This document shows, piece after piece, positions 1-7,493 of a stretch of DNA of 18,030 nt. The notes below the pieces were generated by a model that did not search any database, was not told where the DNA came from, and saw nothing but the letters and a program-made list of their open reading frames with translations. A program made the translations under genes and the position numbers. How positions within the stretch are numbered: position 1 is the first letter of the stretch; each line of letters begins with the position of its first letter. The stretch comes from Baffinella frigidus (taxonomy: Eukaryota; Cryptophyceae; Cryptomonadales; Baffinellaceae). The stretch lies in NCBI GenBank assembly GCA_026770585.1, contig MU646392.1:39876-57905 (forward strand), in the 5' to 3' direction.

Positions 1-94
1 GGGTTTAGGGTTTAGGGTTTAGGGTTTAGGGTTTAGGGTTTAGGGTTTAGGGTTTAGGGTTTAGGGTTTAGGGTTTAGGGTTTAGGGTTTAGGG
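1..94 (+). repeat. Perfect telomeric array (GGGTTTA)13
   Basis: Thirteen perfect GGGTTTA units followed by a final GGG; homogeneity is lost abruptly at 95. This is the TTTAGGG telomere unit of plants, many algae and several alveolates. The G-rich strand is on +. A true left chromosome end would show CCCTAAA on +, so the array is inverted for a terminal telomere at this side. It may be interstitial or an assembly junction. The older degenerate tracts at 4.5-10.7 kb have the opposite strand on +. Confidence 0.97.
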
Positions 95-494
95 TGTGAC
101 TGCGTCAGCTTCTGGTCTCGGATTTCCGGGTTCCTGGTCGGATAGCAAAGGGGCAAACGGATCTTTTCAATTCGGCTACGAATTCCAAAATTAGTTCCAG
201 CCGCGTCCAGTTTGTACTGGGCTTCAGCTCCCGATGGGAGCTGAAGGTATTAGATACCCGATGCATTTGCCCCCTCTCTATCCGAGCAAGGACAGAGATC
301 CTGGACCGGGAGGTGCACCCCGCCCGAATACGGGGACACCATCACGTGCGGGGTGGCACACCGTGTACCACCCTGAAGGGAACCCAGGGGCAAATCCCAA
401 GTTAATCTCCCACAGATGCGCCCGGATTCCGGGCGCATTTGCATGGGTTTTGTCTTACGAGACCCTCGATTTGCCCATTAGCTGCCTCCAGGGC
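95..494. other. Unique subtelomeric DNA, no supported gene
   Basis: No recognisable gene. An open frame on + (234-551) runs through it, but its last part overlaps a family-A repeat and its composition looks incidental. A perfect 10-bp hairpin with a 3-nt loop lies at 416-438 (ATGCGCCCGG / CCGGGCGCAT). Nothing else is identifiable. Confidence 0.5.
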
Positions 495-817
495 GGCGGT
501 TTCTGCCGCGATCTTCTGTACAGGGGGGGGCTTGATAATGCCACAAGCTAACGCCAGCGGACCCCTTAGCCTACGGTAGGAACCCCCCCTCCTCCTACGA
601 CGTTTAAAAATACAAGGTCTTTAAAAGTCGTAGGAGAGGGGTTCCTACCGTAGGCAATCCGTAGGCTCTAAGTACCTCGCTGGCGTCAACGAAATCAGCT
701 GGCGTTAGCTTTTTGCATGATTGATGTGATCCGAGAGGAAACATGGCCTTATTACGGAACCAGCTCCGGTGTCCGCCTATGTTGGGAGCTCGAAGAACCT
801 AACGGACCTAAAGGACA
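495..817 (+). repeat. Dispersed repeat family A, copy 1, split by a MITE
   Basis: Family A is a dispersed repeat of about 100-150 bp with core CCGCCTATGTTGGGAGCTCG followed by short AACCTAAAGGACCTAAAGGA-like units. Its left part is at 495-536 (TTTCTGCCGCGATC then a G run and CTTGAT) and its right part at 721-817 (TTGATGTGATCCGAG through the core). Joining the two halves reproduces the order seen in the uninterrupted inverted copies at 14508-14625 and 14859-15017. Frames through the repeat read like SSGVRLCWELEEP, but this recurs in many contexts and is a repeat, not a gene. Confidence 0.8.
537..720. mobile_element. 184-bp foldback MITE with 5-bp target duplication TTGAT
   Basis: The element is bounded by direct repeats TTGAT at 532-536 and 721-725. 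The target is present uninterrupted in related family-A copies, which gives an empty-site comparison. The ends fold on each other: AAGCTAACGCCAG near the left end is matched by CTGGCGTTAGCTT near the right end. An inner pair, GCCTACGGTAGGAAC with GTTCCTACCGTAGGC, extends the stem, so nearly the whole element is one long hairpin. There is no coding capacity. The superfamily is not assigned. Confidence 0.85.
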
Positions 818-840
818 AAACCTTCGGAGTCTACTGAGTG

Positions 841-922
841 GGTACAGGGCTACTTCGCTCATCAGAAAACGCCCCCCCCTTAGGACTATCGTAGGGCCCT
901 AGGGATAGGCCTACTGTAGGCT
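841..922 (+). repeat. Dispersed repeat family B, copy 1
   Basis: Begins GGTACAGGGCTACTTCGCTC and runs through a C run into TAGGACTATCGTAGGG and a CCTACTGTAGGC palindrome. The same order (GTACAGGGG, ACCTCGCTCATCAGAAA, CCTACAGTA) recurs at 1041-1096, 11240-11300 and, degraded, at 13670-13740 and 13970-14040. Shorter CTACTGTAGGC-type pieces lie at 10716-10770 and 10855-10915. No coding role is supported. Confidence 0.7.
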
Positions 923-987
923 CGAACCTAAAGGACCTAAAGGCATTTTGCCCTCGTCCGCGCGCAGCAGCTCCCCCAGAGACCCAG

Positions 988-1038
988 CTAGAGAGAGAAA
1001 AGCTCTTTATTGAACGAGAGAGAGAGAGACAGAGACCC
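988..1038. repeat. AG-rich simple sequence
   Basis: Purine-rich GAGAGA-type tract between the two adjacent family-B copies. No other function is visible. Confidence 0.7.
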
Positions 1039-1040
1039 AG

Positions 1041-1096
1041 GTACAGGGGTACCTCGCTCATCAGAAACCTCCGCTTCCTAGGACCCTACAGTAAAC
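1041..1096 (+). repeat. Dispersed repeat family B, copy 2
   Basis: GTACAGGGGTACCTCGCTCA followed by TCAGAAA, TAGGACC and CTACAGTA. It is the cleanest copy of the family-B left part and lies about 200 bp downstream of copy 1 in the same orientation. Confidence 0.7.
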
Positions 1097-1468
1097 TTGA
1101 TTTTTCGTGTCATGGTACGAAGTAGGTGCATATTCATATCATGACATGTGGCCTTACCTAAATATGGAAGCTGAGAATCCACGATTCTCAGCTTTTGAGT
1201 GTATTTATCGATTGTTACGCGATCTTATGGGGCTGAGAATCTTAGATGGACCGTAAAAGATTCTCAATTCCATCATAAAGCACGAAAATGGAAACTGAAA
1301 ATCCATTTTTCTACACGAGTTATTATCTGGTCATTAAAAAAATCCTGAAAGGCCTCGTGTTTTGAATTGAAAAGCGAATCGAATCTTCTAGACGGCATGA
1401 CCAGTTTTGATGGGCTACGAGTTTTGCACATCCCTTGCCGGAATTCGAGTTTTCTCACAGGATTCTCA
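1097..1468. other. GAGAATC-rich AT-rich DNA, no gene
   Basis: No gene seen. A perfect hairpin GCTGAGAATC / GATTCTCAGC lies at 1170-1192. The stretch 1347-1428 is an imperfect inverted copy of 1741-1823 inside the neighbouring transposon; shared words include TGCAAAACTCGTAGCCCATC and AGAAGATTCGATTCG. This suggests an older, decayed relative of that element next to it. The tract ends at the TCA that forms the left target duplication of the element at 1469. Confidence 0.6.
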
Positions 1469-2437
1469 GGCTACTTCTTAAAGCTCTGGAGAATCCGGGA
1501 TTCTCCAGGAGACCCCTTCAATAGTTCAATATTCTCATCTTAAAGCTTTGAGAATCCTTTGGACACACTCAAAAATTCTCAAGTGCCGGAGAATCCTGGA
1601 GAATTCTCCGGATTCTCAAGGTTTTTGAGAATAATTGGGCACACCTGAGAATCCGAAAGGCTTCGTGTTGTGAATCGCAAGGTCACGTGTTGGGCGAATC
1701 GAATCTTCTAGATTCGATTTGAATCCGATTCGAATCTTTTTGCAAAACTCGTAGCCCATCGGAATTTGTCATGCCTTCCAGAAGATTCGATTCGGATTTA
1801 AATCGCCCAACACGTGGCCTTTCGATTCAAACAAGGAGGTTTTGTGAAAATTGTCAAGTAGAAATTCTCAAAGCCTTGAGATGCAGAATTTTGAAACTCG
1901 TCATGTTCTTAAATACACCTAGAATCACTGATTCTCAGGTTTTGGATTCTCAAGCTTTAAGGGCCTTTCTGTTGCCTCCGAAAAAGTCTCCTTTTCACAC
2001 AAGTGCAAAACAATCGTCCAGGGCTTTGAGCCATTGGACAGAAAACCCGGGAAAACTTTGGGCCCGGATTTTTCGGCCTCAAACTTTTTGAGCCATTTCC
2101 CATTTTTCTTGGAAAGATTTTGCACCAAGTGGCGCGGGGTGGGGATTTGCCGTGGCGCCCCCCCCGCCCCCCATCAGACGCGGCTTCGCGAGGCGGTTGG
2201 CACGGTGCATCGGGCGGGCGGGCGGGCGGGCGGCGCCCCACGCGGTGAACTGATTCTTCAAACAGTGTAAAGCAAAAAGTATGCCCCGCGCCACTTGCCC
2301 GAAAAGTCCGGGCAAAAAGTGGAACTTTGGTGAAAAGCAGCAGAACGAAACCCGGATTTTTCGGGAAAGCCCTCTAAATTTTTCCTTCGTTTTTCTGACT
2401 TTTTGGTTTTGCAACAGAAAGGCACTAAGAAGTAGCC
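1469..2437. mobile_element. Non-autonomous DNA transposon, TIR GGCTACTTCTTA, TSD TCA (element T1)
   Basis: The left end GGCTACTTCTTAAAG (1469-1483) is mirrored by a right end whose complement reads GGCTACTTCTTAGTG (2423-2437). Both ends are flanked by the direct repeat TCA (1466-1468 and 2438-2440). Internal arms are packed with GAGAATCC/GGATTCTC words, including a near-perfect palindrome just inside the left end (1486-1508). Nested inverted repeats (GGCCTTTCTGTTGC near 1961 with its complement near 2411; AAGTGGCGCGGGG at 2129 with its complement at 2284) surround a GC-rich centre. No transposase is recognisable. End sequence, target duplication and architecture match the element at 9665-10347. 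Confidence 0.82.
2211..2234 (+). repeat. (GGGC)n tract, potential G-quadruplex
   Basis: Five consecutive GGGC units in the GC-rich core of transposon T1, close to its centre of symmetry. Runs of three Gs separated by single Cs can in principle form a quadruplex; this is inferred from sequence only. Confidence 0.6.
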
Positions 2438-2440
2438 TCA

Positions 2441-2682
2441 GCATGACCAGTTTCCCTTTGATAAGCCAGAAAATCAAGTTTCTGGTCTTGTCCAAAAACG
2501 TCCCGAGAATCCCGGATTCTCAGCTTTTTGACTTTCCCTTCACTGAATCTCCCCTAATATGGGTAGTGGCAGTTTCTTGCTTTAGGATTCAACCGGACGA
2601 TTACCCGGGTATTTTCCTAAGCTCGCCTCATTTCTGCACCGTGCATTTCTCTTTCGAATAAAGTCAATAAGTGTCAATAAGT
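2441..2682. other. Flank of T1, no gene
   Basis: Continues with GATTCTC words (hairpin GAGAATCCCGGATTCTC near 2503-2519). A short direct repeat GTCAATAAGT occurs near 2664 and 2673. The word CATGACCAGTTT is shared with 1396-1407. No coding region is supported. Confidence 0.5.
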
Positions 2683-2699
2683 GTCCACAAGAAGCAGCC
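2683..2699 (-). mobile_element. Solo right end of a T1-family element
   Basis: ACAAGAAGCAGCC followed directly by TCA (2700-2702) matches the right ends of the elements at 1469-2437 (AAGAAGTAGCC|TCA) and 9665-10347 (AAGAAGTGGCC|TCA). I found no convincing left partner, so this is a solo end, or the remnant of an older element into which T1 inserted. Confidence 0.5.
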
Positions 2700-2702
2700 T
2701 CA

Positions 2703-3240
2703 GCAAACCGTCAAACCAGCAACCCGAAAAGCGGCCAACCCACACGGTGGGCTTCGAGGGTTTCGACAAGGGGATCTGGAGTTCCCTATGGTTTCGAGAC
2801 CCCTAGATTTAGCGGTAACGTGACCAAATTTGCATTAGAAAATCCTGAAAATTAACTGCCCAAAGGGTAAGTTGACTGTTGATGAAAGGTTCGTAGTTCA
2901 CCGTTTGGCATTCCCGGAATCTCATCTCGGAACATACCAGAATCTGTCCTGATGAGAAGGCGTAAGATAGCATCATTCGATGCTTAGACTAGCATATACA
3001 CCCTTACCTTCCGCGTGGGGAGCCTAAGATAGCGGGACAGGTTTGTCTTCTGCGATCGACTTTACAAGTGATTTTATCGCGACCGAACGTTTCTCAGGTG
3101 GAAACCATTGACTTTCGATTGGGGTTTTCCGTTTCTCGGGAATTAACGGCATTTGTACGAGATGTCGCCCGAAATTAGGCAGCCTGCGGTGCAAAAAAAC
3201 AGATAAACACACTTGTAAAGTCAATCACACAAGAAAATGA
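2703..3240. other. Intergenic DNA with a spaced inverted repeat, no gene
   Basis: Unique sequence without a supported ORF. The perfect 13-bp pair GACTTTACAAGTG (3058-3070) and CACTTGTAAAGTC (3210-3222) encloses about 140 bp and may mark a small decayed foldback element. TAAGATAGC is directly repeated near 2964 and 3025. Confidence 0.5.
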
Positions 3241-3287
3241 TTCCCGCCGACTTGGAGCGGGATAGAACCGCTCCAAGTCGGCGGGAA
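3241..3287. repeat. Perfect 20-bp hairpin, 7-nt loop
   Basis: TTCCCGCCGACTTGGAGCGG at 3241-3260 is perfectly complementary to 3268-3287, with loop GATAGAA. It is GC-rich and isolated from any gene. It could be a small foldback element or a structured RNA stem; nothing decides between them. Confidence 0.85.
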
Positions 3288-3423
3288 ACCATTAGTCTTG
3301 GTCCGAAATCAAGTCGCCCTGCTTTGACCCATGCACCGATCCCCAAAAAACAACGGTTCATCAAGAGGTGAAATCGTCATTTTTTCCTCTGTCCCCACTT
3401 GTCATGTCCACTCGAGAGTCGAC

Positions 3424-3464
3424 ACTGCAAGAGGGTCCTGGTCGGACCAGGACCCTCTTGCAGT
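3424..3464. repeat. Perfect 20-bp palindrome with single-base centre
   Basis: ACTGCAAGAGGGTCCTGGTC at 3424-3443 is exactly complementary to 3445-3464 around one G. Such perfect closely spaced palindromes are unstable in replication, so exact preservation implies youth or maintenance. It lies 137 bp after the hairpin at 3241-3287, with no shared sequence. Confidence 0.88.
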
Positions 3465-3477
3465 CTCGGGTTGTGTC

Positions 3478-3970
3478 CCGGACCCAAATAAACCCTTTCC
3501 CGGACCCTGTTTCCCGGGAAATAACTTCCCGTTTCCCGGACCTCCGCTCCCGGGAAATGAATTCCCGGAAAAGGCGATATCAAGTGACAGGGAAGTTGGC
3601 TTTTCCAGGAAAAGTCCATTTTTCCTCAGGAAAAGTCTTTTTTTCCTCGGAAAAAGTTGAATTTTCTTGAAAAAAAATCCTGTTTTTTTTTGAGTTCCCC
3701 TCGAAAAATTGACTCTCCCCAGGCCCTTTGCCTTGGGGACCATGCTGCTTTAGCACTGGGAGGCACTGGGAGGCATTTTGAGGCAGTTCCCGTCGGAATT
3801 TTCTTATTTCTCGGGATTGGAATTTCCCCCAGATTTCCCGGGATTTCCCGTTTCCCGGAGGTTTTCAGAACCGGGAAATAAACATTTCCCGTTTCCCGGC
3901 CAAAACCACAGGACACAACCTTCTTAGAGGAAGTATTTTTAAATGTCGTAGAGGAGAATTTCCCGGCCTC
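3478..3970. repeat. TTTCCCGG/CCGGGAAA-rich low-complexity region
   Basis: Repeated short words TTTCCCGG, CCCGGGAAAT and TTCCCGGA occur in both orientations, with homopolymer T and A runs between 3600 and 3700. Several overlapping open frames on both strands cross this tract; all are explained by the repeat composition and none looks like protein. No gene is assigned. Confidence 0.6.
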
Positions 3971-4135
3971 CCTGACTTTTCAAAGTCAACGTGGTTCACG
4001 ATTTTTCGTATTTTTTGGGTGTCCGCAAGCCGTAAATTCCTGTCGAACCGAAACGAAACTTTTCCAGAGAAATACTAATAAAAGGACCCCCGGAAAAGAC
4101 TGCACACACGAAGCTTCGTACAGCCGGATGGAGGA
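3971..4135. other. Short unique spacer, no gene
   Basis: AT-rich unique sequence between the TTTCCCGG-rich tract and the paired hairpins. I see no ORF, repeat or motif that can be supported. Confidence 0.4.
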
Positions 4136-4208
4136 GTCGGCTCCCTGAAGGAGCCGACCTGAGTTGGATTGGCTAACCGATCGGATGATCGGTTAACCAA
4201 TCCAACTC
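4136..4208. repeat. Two adjacent hairpins
   Basis: First hairpin: GTCGGCTCC (4136-4144) with GGAGCCGAC (4150-4158), loop CTGAA. Second: 22-bp arms 4161-4182 and 4187-4208 (GAGTTGGATTGG...), with a single mismatch and loop GGAT. Adjacent strong stems of this kind fit a small foldback element or a structured RNA. No terminator or gene is attached. Confidence 0.8.
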
Positions 4209-4373
4209 CTCCCTTTTCAAGAACCAGACCCCACCCGGAATGATAGGTCTATATCGATGAGACCGGGCTGATAAGTCTGTCAAAATTCGTGGACCTACCA
4301 AACCTCTCCTTCGTCGTTAACTTCATCTGCGCCAATCTTCGGGGAGCATCCCTCGGAAATTGACTGAGCGGGG

Positions 4374-4380
4374 TATAAAA
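4374..4380 (+). promoter_or_regulatory. TATA-like box without a gene
   Basis: GGGTATAAAATGG stands out in otherwise unique DNA about 100 bp before the first degenerate telomeric tract. No ORF follows. It could only be the promoter of a non-coding transcript entering the telomeric tract; this is weak. Confidence 0.15.
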
Positions 4381-4479
4381 TGGACCGATCATAGTCTGGT
4401 AACGGCACGGGTTAGGCAATAACGGCGAACCCTCTTGAATAAATTCAGTAATCAGTAATCAGCAAGAAACTAAACCCAG

Positions 4480-5345
4480 AACACACAATGCCAAACCCTC
4501 AACTCAACCCTTAATCCATAACGCCAAACCCTACACCCTGAGTCCCTGAAACTTGAACACCAAAGCTTCGAACACAAAAGCTTCACTTGTACCCACAAAA
4601 CACTAAACAGTAAACCTCAACCCCTAAATAAGAAAATCTAAACCCTAAACCCGAAATCGTGAACCCTGGACCCTTAACCCTAAACCCTAAATCCTGAACC
4701 CTAAACCCTGAACCCTGAACCCTAAACACTAAATCCTGTACCCTACGCCCTAAACCCTAACCCCGAACCCCTGAACCCTACACCCTAAACCCTAAAACCC
4801 CAAACCCTACACCCTAAACCCTGAACACTAAACCCTGCACCCTACACCCTAAACCCTCAATGTTGACGTGTGGACCTTAATAATTCCAGGACCGCAAAAC
4901 GACCGCTTTCTTGCGATCCTTAATTTGTACAGCGAACCCTTCACCCTACACCTACCCCCTGAACCCTAAACCCCACAGCCTAAACCCTGGACTGTCCAAA
5001 CGCCTTGTTGCGGTCCTTGATTGTACTGGCATTTTGTAACGTTTCAATACCAGTGGTTAAACCTGAGCCCCTGAAACTTGAACTCCAAACCTTCACATTA
5101 AACACAGAACGCTGAACAGTAAACCTCAATCCTTAAATACCAAGTCATGAGCCCGAAACCGTGAATCGTGAACGCTAAACCTGAAACCTTAAACCCTAAA
5201 ATATGTTGTAACGGTTTCCGGTAAGCAGCCAAAAAACAATCAGGACCACGCACCACTCAACACTGATCACAAAACCTGGAACCTCAAATCTTCAACCCTC
5301 AACCCTCAACCCTAATCACTAAACCTCAAGCCCCAACATGCACAC
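4480..5345 (+). repeat. Degenerate telomeric tract 1 (CCCTAAA variants)
   Basis: Dense CCCTAAA, CCCTGAA, CCCTACA and CCTTAAA units, many altered by single-base changes, with the C-rich strand on +. Non-telomeric insertions at about 4860-4930, 5000-5060 and 5200-5270 share words such as TTGCGRTCCTTRATT near 4910 and 5008, so they are themselves duplicated. This fits an old telomere or telomere-derived tract decaying inside the subtelomere. Confidence 0.9.
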
Positions 5346-5397
5346 TAAAACCTAAACACGAAACAAGAAACACACACCGATTCTGCCACCGTGTACT

Positions 5398-5643
5398 CAA
5401 TCCTTCGCCACCGGTGGCATCATGCTTCTGCCGTCTATTTCCGAGGATGAGCGGGTCTTGCTGGACAAGCTCGCCCAGCCCAAGAAGAACTTCCAAGCCA
5501 AGCCCCGGTCGATGGCGAATGCGACACCAGAGGCAAACAACGACGCTCTCTCCACCACCACCACGCCTTCAATAAGCCGATGCGCCAGTTCTGAAACGGA
5601 TACCTCGCCTTCCCATCGCATCCTCCACGACGCTACTTGTTGA
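5398..5643 (+). CDS. Possible exon or small-gene fragment, unknown
   Basis: A GC-rich island follows the telomeric tract directly. The frame ending at 5643 has its first Met at 5422, but it is open further upstream. It reads SISEDERVLLDKLAQPKK near its start, then a Ser/Thr/Asn/Pro-rich tail. The charged first part looks protein-like; the tail is low complexity. It has no counterpart in the duplicated block at 11.5 kb. An overlapping minus-strand frame (5397-5621) is equally long, so strand and coding status are uncertain. No family is recognised. Confidence 0.2.
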   Translation, partial: QSFATGGIMLLPSISEDERVLLDKLAQPKKNFQAKPRSMANATPEANNDALSTTTTPSISRCASSETDTSPSHRILHDATC

Positions 5644-5663
5644 TACTCTGTATTTACAGTTGG

Positions 5664-5798
5664 CGACAGGCCATCGCCGTGCGCTACCTCACGGCTTTTC
5701 TGCAGATAAGTTCCAGTGTCCGCCTATGTTGGGAGCCCGAAGAACCTCAAGGACCTAAAGGACAGCTGGCGACAAGCCATCGCCGTGCGCTACCTCAC
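5664..5798 (+). repeat. Family A copy 2, between two copies of a 30-bp direct repeat
   Basis: GGCGACAGGCCATCGCCGTG-type sequence occurs at about 5664-5693 and again at about 5768-5798. Between them is the family-A core (GTGTCCGCCTATGTTGGGAG, 5717-5736) with its AAGGACCTAAAGGACA tail. The segment that lies left of the core in other copies is missing here. A related ATCGCCGTG word precedes the equivalent copy at 11.57 kb. The minus-strand gene that follows ends inside the second direct repeat. Confidence 0.7.
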
Positions 5799-6470
5799 AC
5801 CGCACACCGCCTTCCTCGGAGGCGCATCAGGGGTCAAAGTCGCCAGAAGCGACTCGATTGACAGTTGGCGCGCGGCAAGGCACATCGGCGTGTCGACCTT
5901 CGGAGTCGTGTCGGGCTCCGGTGTACGGCGCTTGCGCGAGGAATCGGAGGGGATGGTTGCGGTGTCGAGGTATTGGGACTCGTCGACCTCGTGGATGGTG
6001 AAGAGGAGGGACGCGCGCAGAGGAAGCGCCCCTCGCGCAGCCAAGCGCGACAGCAACGACGTGCTTTGCGACAGGCGGCGGCTCTGCCGCGGGCGCCGAT
6101 ACCGAGGCGAGGGACTCGCGGCGACGCCGAGCCCCGTGCAGTCCATGTGGGCTGGCGAGTCTATGAGAGCGAACGGGCGGCGCTGCGCGCTCTGCGTGAG
6201 CATGGCCAGCCTCTCCTGCTCTGTCATGGCAGCGATCAGCTTGAGGGTCGTCCTGGTCCGCTCAATGAGCAGGTCCGTCTGCTGGATAATGCGCATGGAG
6301 GCCCACGGAAGATTGTCGCGGGTCTTGATGGAAGACGGATCAGGAGAGTCAGCCGCCGACGGAGAAGGAGCGAATGTCGACGGCGACGGCGCGTCCGCGC
6401 GCGAGGGCCAGGATGTCCTCGTCCGAAGGACATTGTTCCGGAGGGCTTGGGTCGATGTCGGCGAACTCAT
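5790..6470 (-). CDS. Subtelomeric duplicated ORF of unknown family, copy 1 (226 aa)
   Basis: I chose the Met at 6470 because the paralogue at 11673-12440 starts at the aligned Met; an in-frame upstream Met at 6614 lies in a family-C repeat. Residues 1-58 are Ser/Pro/Thr-rich. Residues 61-91 form a likely helix (IIQQTDLLIERTRT...MTEQERLAM). After it come a conserved RRPFALIDSPAH stretch, an Arg/Ser-rich part, LFTIHEVDESQYLD, and a C-terminus ending KAVCGVR. I see no signal peptide, membrane segment or known domain. Versus copy 2, about 30 of 169 nt differ in the N-terminal part, without indels, but only about 2% differ across roughly 5971-6300. Most core differences change amino acids, so selection on the protein is not evident. 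It could be a rapidly evolving subtelomeric gene, a pseudogene or a long incidental frame. Confidence 0.4.
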   Translation of the reverse strand: MSSPTSTQALRNNVLRTRTSWPSRADAPSPSTFAPSPSAADSPDPSSIKTRDNLPWASMRIIQQTDLLIERTRTTLKLIAAMTEQERLAMLTQSAQRRPFALIDSPAHMDCTGLGVAASPSPRYRRPRQSRRLSQSTSLLSRLAARGALPLRASLLFTIHEVDESQYLDTATIPSDSSRKRRTPEPDTTPKVDTPMCLAARQLSIESLLATLTPDAPPRKAVCGVR

Positions 6471-6582
6471 GTTGCGGCTGGGAGGCAAGGCAGGTGTAGA
6501 AGAGGAGTGTCGCAGGCGAGCGTGGTGGTGCGAAGGGGGCTGAGCAGATGAAGAGGGGTTGGAACTTAAATATAATCCTCCA

Positions 6583-6663
6583 AGGTACGCCTCAGGACAG
6601 ACCCAACTGGTCAAATTTGGTAGTAAAGTGGGTTCTTAAAGGGACGCAAAAACAAACGCGGAA
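6583..6663 (+). repeat. Dispersed repeat family C, copy 1
   Basis: GGTACGCCTCAGGACAGACC, then CAACTGGTCAAATTTG, GTGGGTTCTTAAAGGGACGC and AAACGCGGA. Related copies are at 7068-7141, 12553-12625, 12880-12945 (partial) and 13048-13080 (partial). In both duplicated blocks it lies just upstream of the minus-strand ORF, so it could hold that gene's promoter; this is inference. Confidence 0.75.
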
Positions 6664-6739
6664 GCCATCAATTCACCTGTTTGACAAGAAATCATGTCTT
6701 TCGACGATTTTCGGCCCAAATCGACCACTTTTCCGTTAC

Positions 6740-6790
6740 CTATTCCGTAGGAACCCCCCTATGTCCCTACGGGTTGCCTACCGTAGGGTC
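6740..6790. repeat. CCGTAGG palindromic remnant
   Basis: TTCCGTAGGAACCCCCCTAT followed by CCTACGGG and CCTACCGTAGGG resembles the inner stem of the MITE at 537-720 (CCTACGGTAGGAACCCCCCT). It is probably a decayed relative; no target duplication is recognised. Confidence 0.45.
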
Positions 6791-6863
6791 GTAAATTAGG
6801 TCTCAAAATCTCTTCGAAGTCCGCTGTTTGGTAGGAAGACGTGACAAAAACGACATTAAAAAC

Positions 6864-7232
6864 GACCATCCTCCAGGAGTCGAGGCAAAACTGCCTAGGC
6901 ATTTTCGCCGGCTGTGCAGTACACACTATAGTAAATGTAACAATTGCCAGAAAAACAATTTTGAGGTTTTTTCCCGAGGTTTTTTCAACCGAATCTAATC
7001 AAAACAACATAGAAAAATAACATCCTGTCAAACTCGAGGCGATGATCCTCTACGAAGTCGTAAGTGGGTACCCCTCAGGACAGACCCAACTGGTCGAATT
7101 TGTTTCCAGGTGTAAAGTGGGTACTTCAAGGGACGCAGAGCGAGATGAAGAACGATTATCAGGTCAAACTCGAGGCGATGTATCGAACAAACGACATGAA
7201 GAACAATCATCCTTTCAGACTCGAGGCCATTT
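6864..7232 (+). repeat. Direct repeats ATCCTnTCAAACTCGAGGCGATG
   Basis: Versions occur near 6864, 7020, 7158 and 7208, with the third copy ATCAGGTCAAACTCGAGGCG and the fourth ATCCTTTCAGACTCGAGGCC, the last two about 50 bp apart. A weaker copy (GTAACTCGAGGCCCAACTGG) lies at about 12870 in the duplicated block. They are interleaved with family-C copies. Open frames here on both strands are incidental. Confidence 0.55.
7068..7141 (+). repeat. Dispersed repeat family C, copy 2
   Basis: GGGTACCCCTCAGGACAGAC, then CCAACTGGTCGAATTTG, AAAGTGGGTACTTCAAGGGA and CGCAGAGC. It matches the copy at 6583 over its full length with scattered substitutions. Confidence 0.75.
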
Positions 7233-7493
7233 GCCCAACAACATCCTTTCACACCCGGATTTTACTACTCGCGCGCGGGCAGGCTGAGCAGTACCGCTAC
7301 CGAGCAAGGACGGGACACAATTTTTAAAACTTTAACCTGAATCCTGAAGGAAATGAAAAGCCAGGACCGGAATCCCGGTCCTGACTGTCTTATATGTGCC
7401 GAGTTGGCTCGACAGCGGACAGCACTAAATAGTCTTCAGATGAGTTATGTGAAGAAAGAAAAAAGGACGTCTGGGCAGTGAACACGACCGAAC

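Noticed and set aside
234-551. 105-residue plus-strand ORF near the telomere
   Set aside because: It ends inside a family-A repeat, has no recognisable domain and has a Pro/Gly-rich composition typical of GC-rich chance frames.
3331-3916. Several overlapping ORFs on both strands
   Set aside because: They are translations of TTTCCCGG-type low-complexity repeats; the frames overlap and none has protein-like composition.
5716-6543. 275-residue plus-strand ORF opposite the duplicated minus ORF
   Set aside because: In the other copy this frame stops within the block that the minus frame tolerates, and its Arg/Ser-rich composition looks like a shadow. Kept as an open question in the findings.
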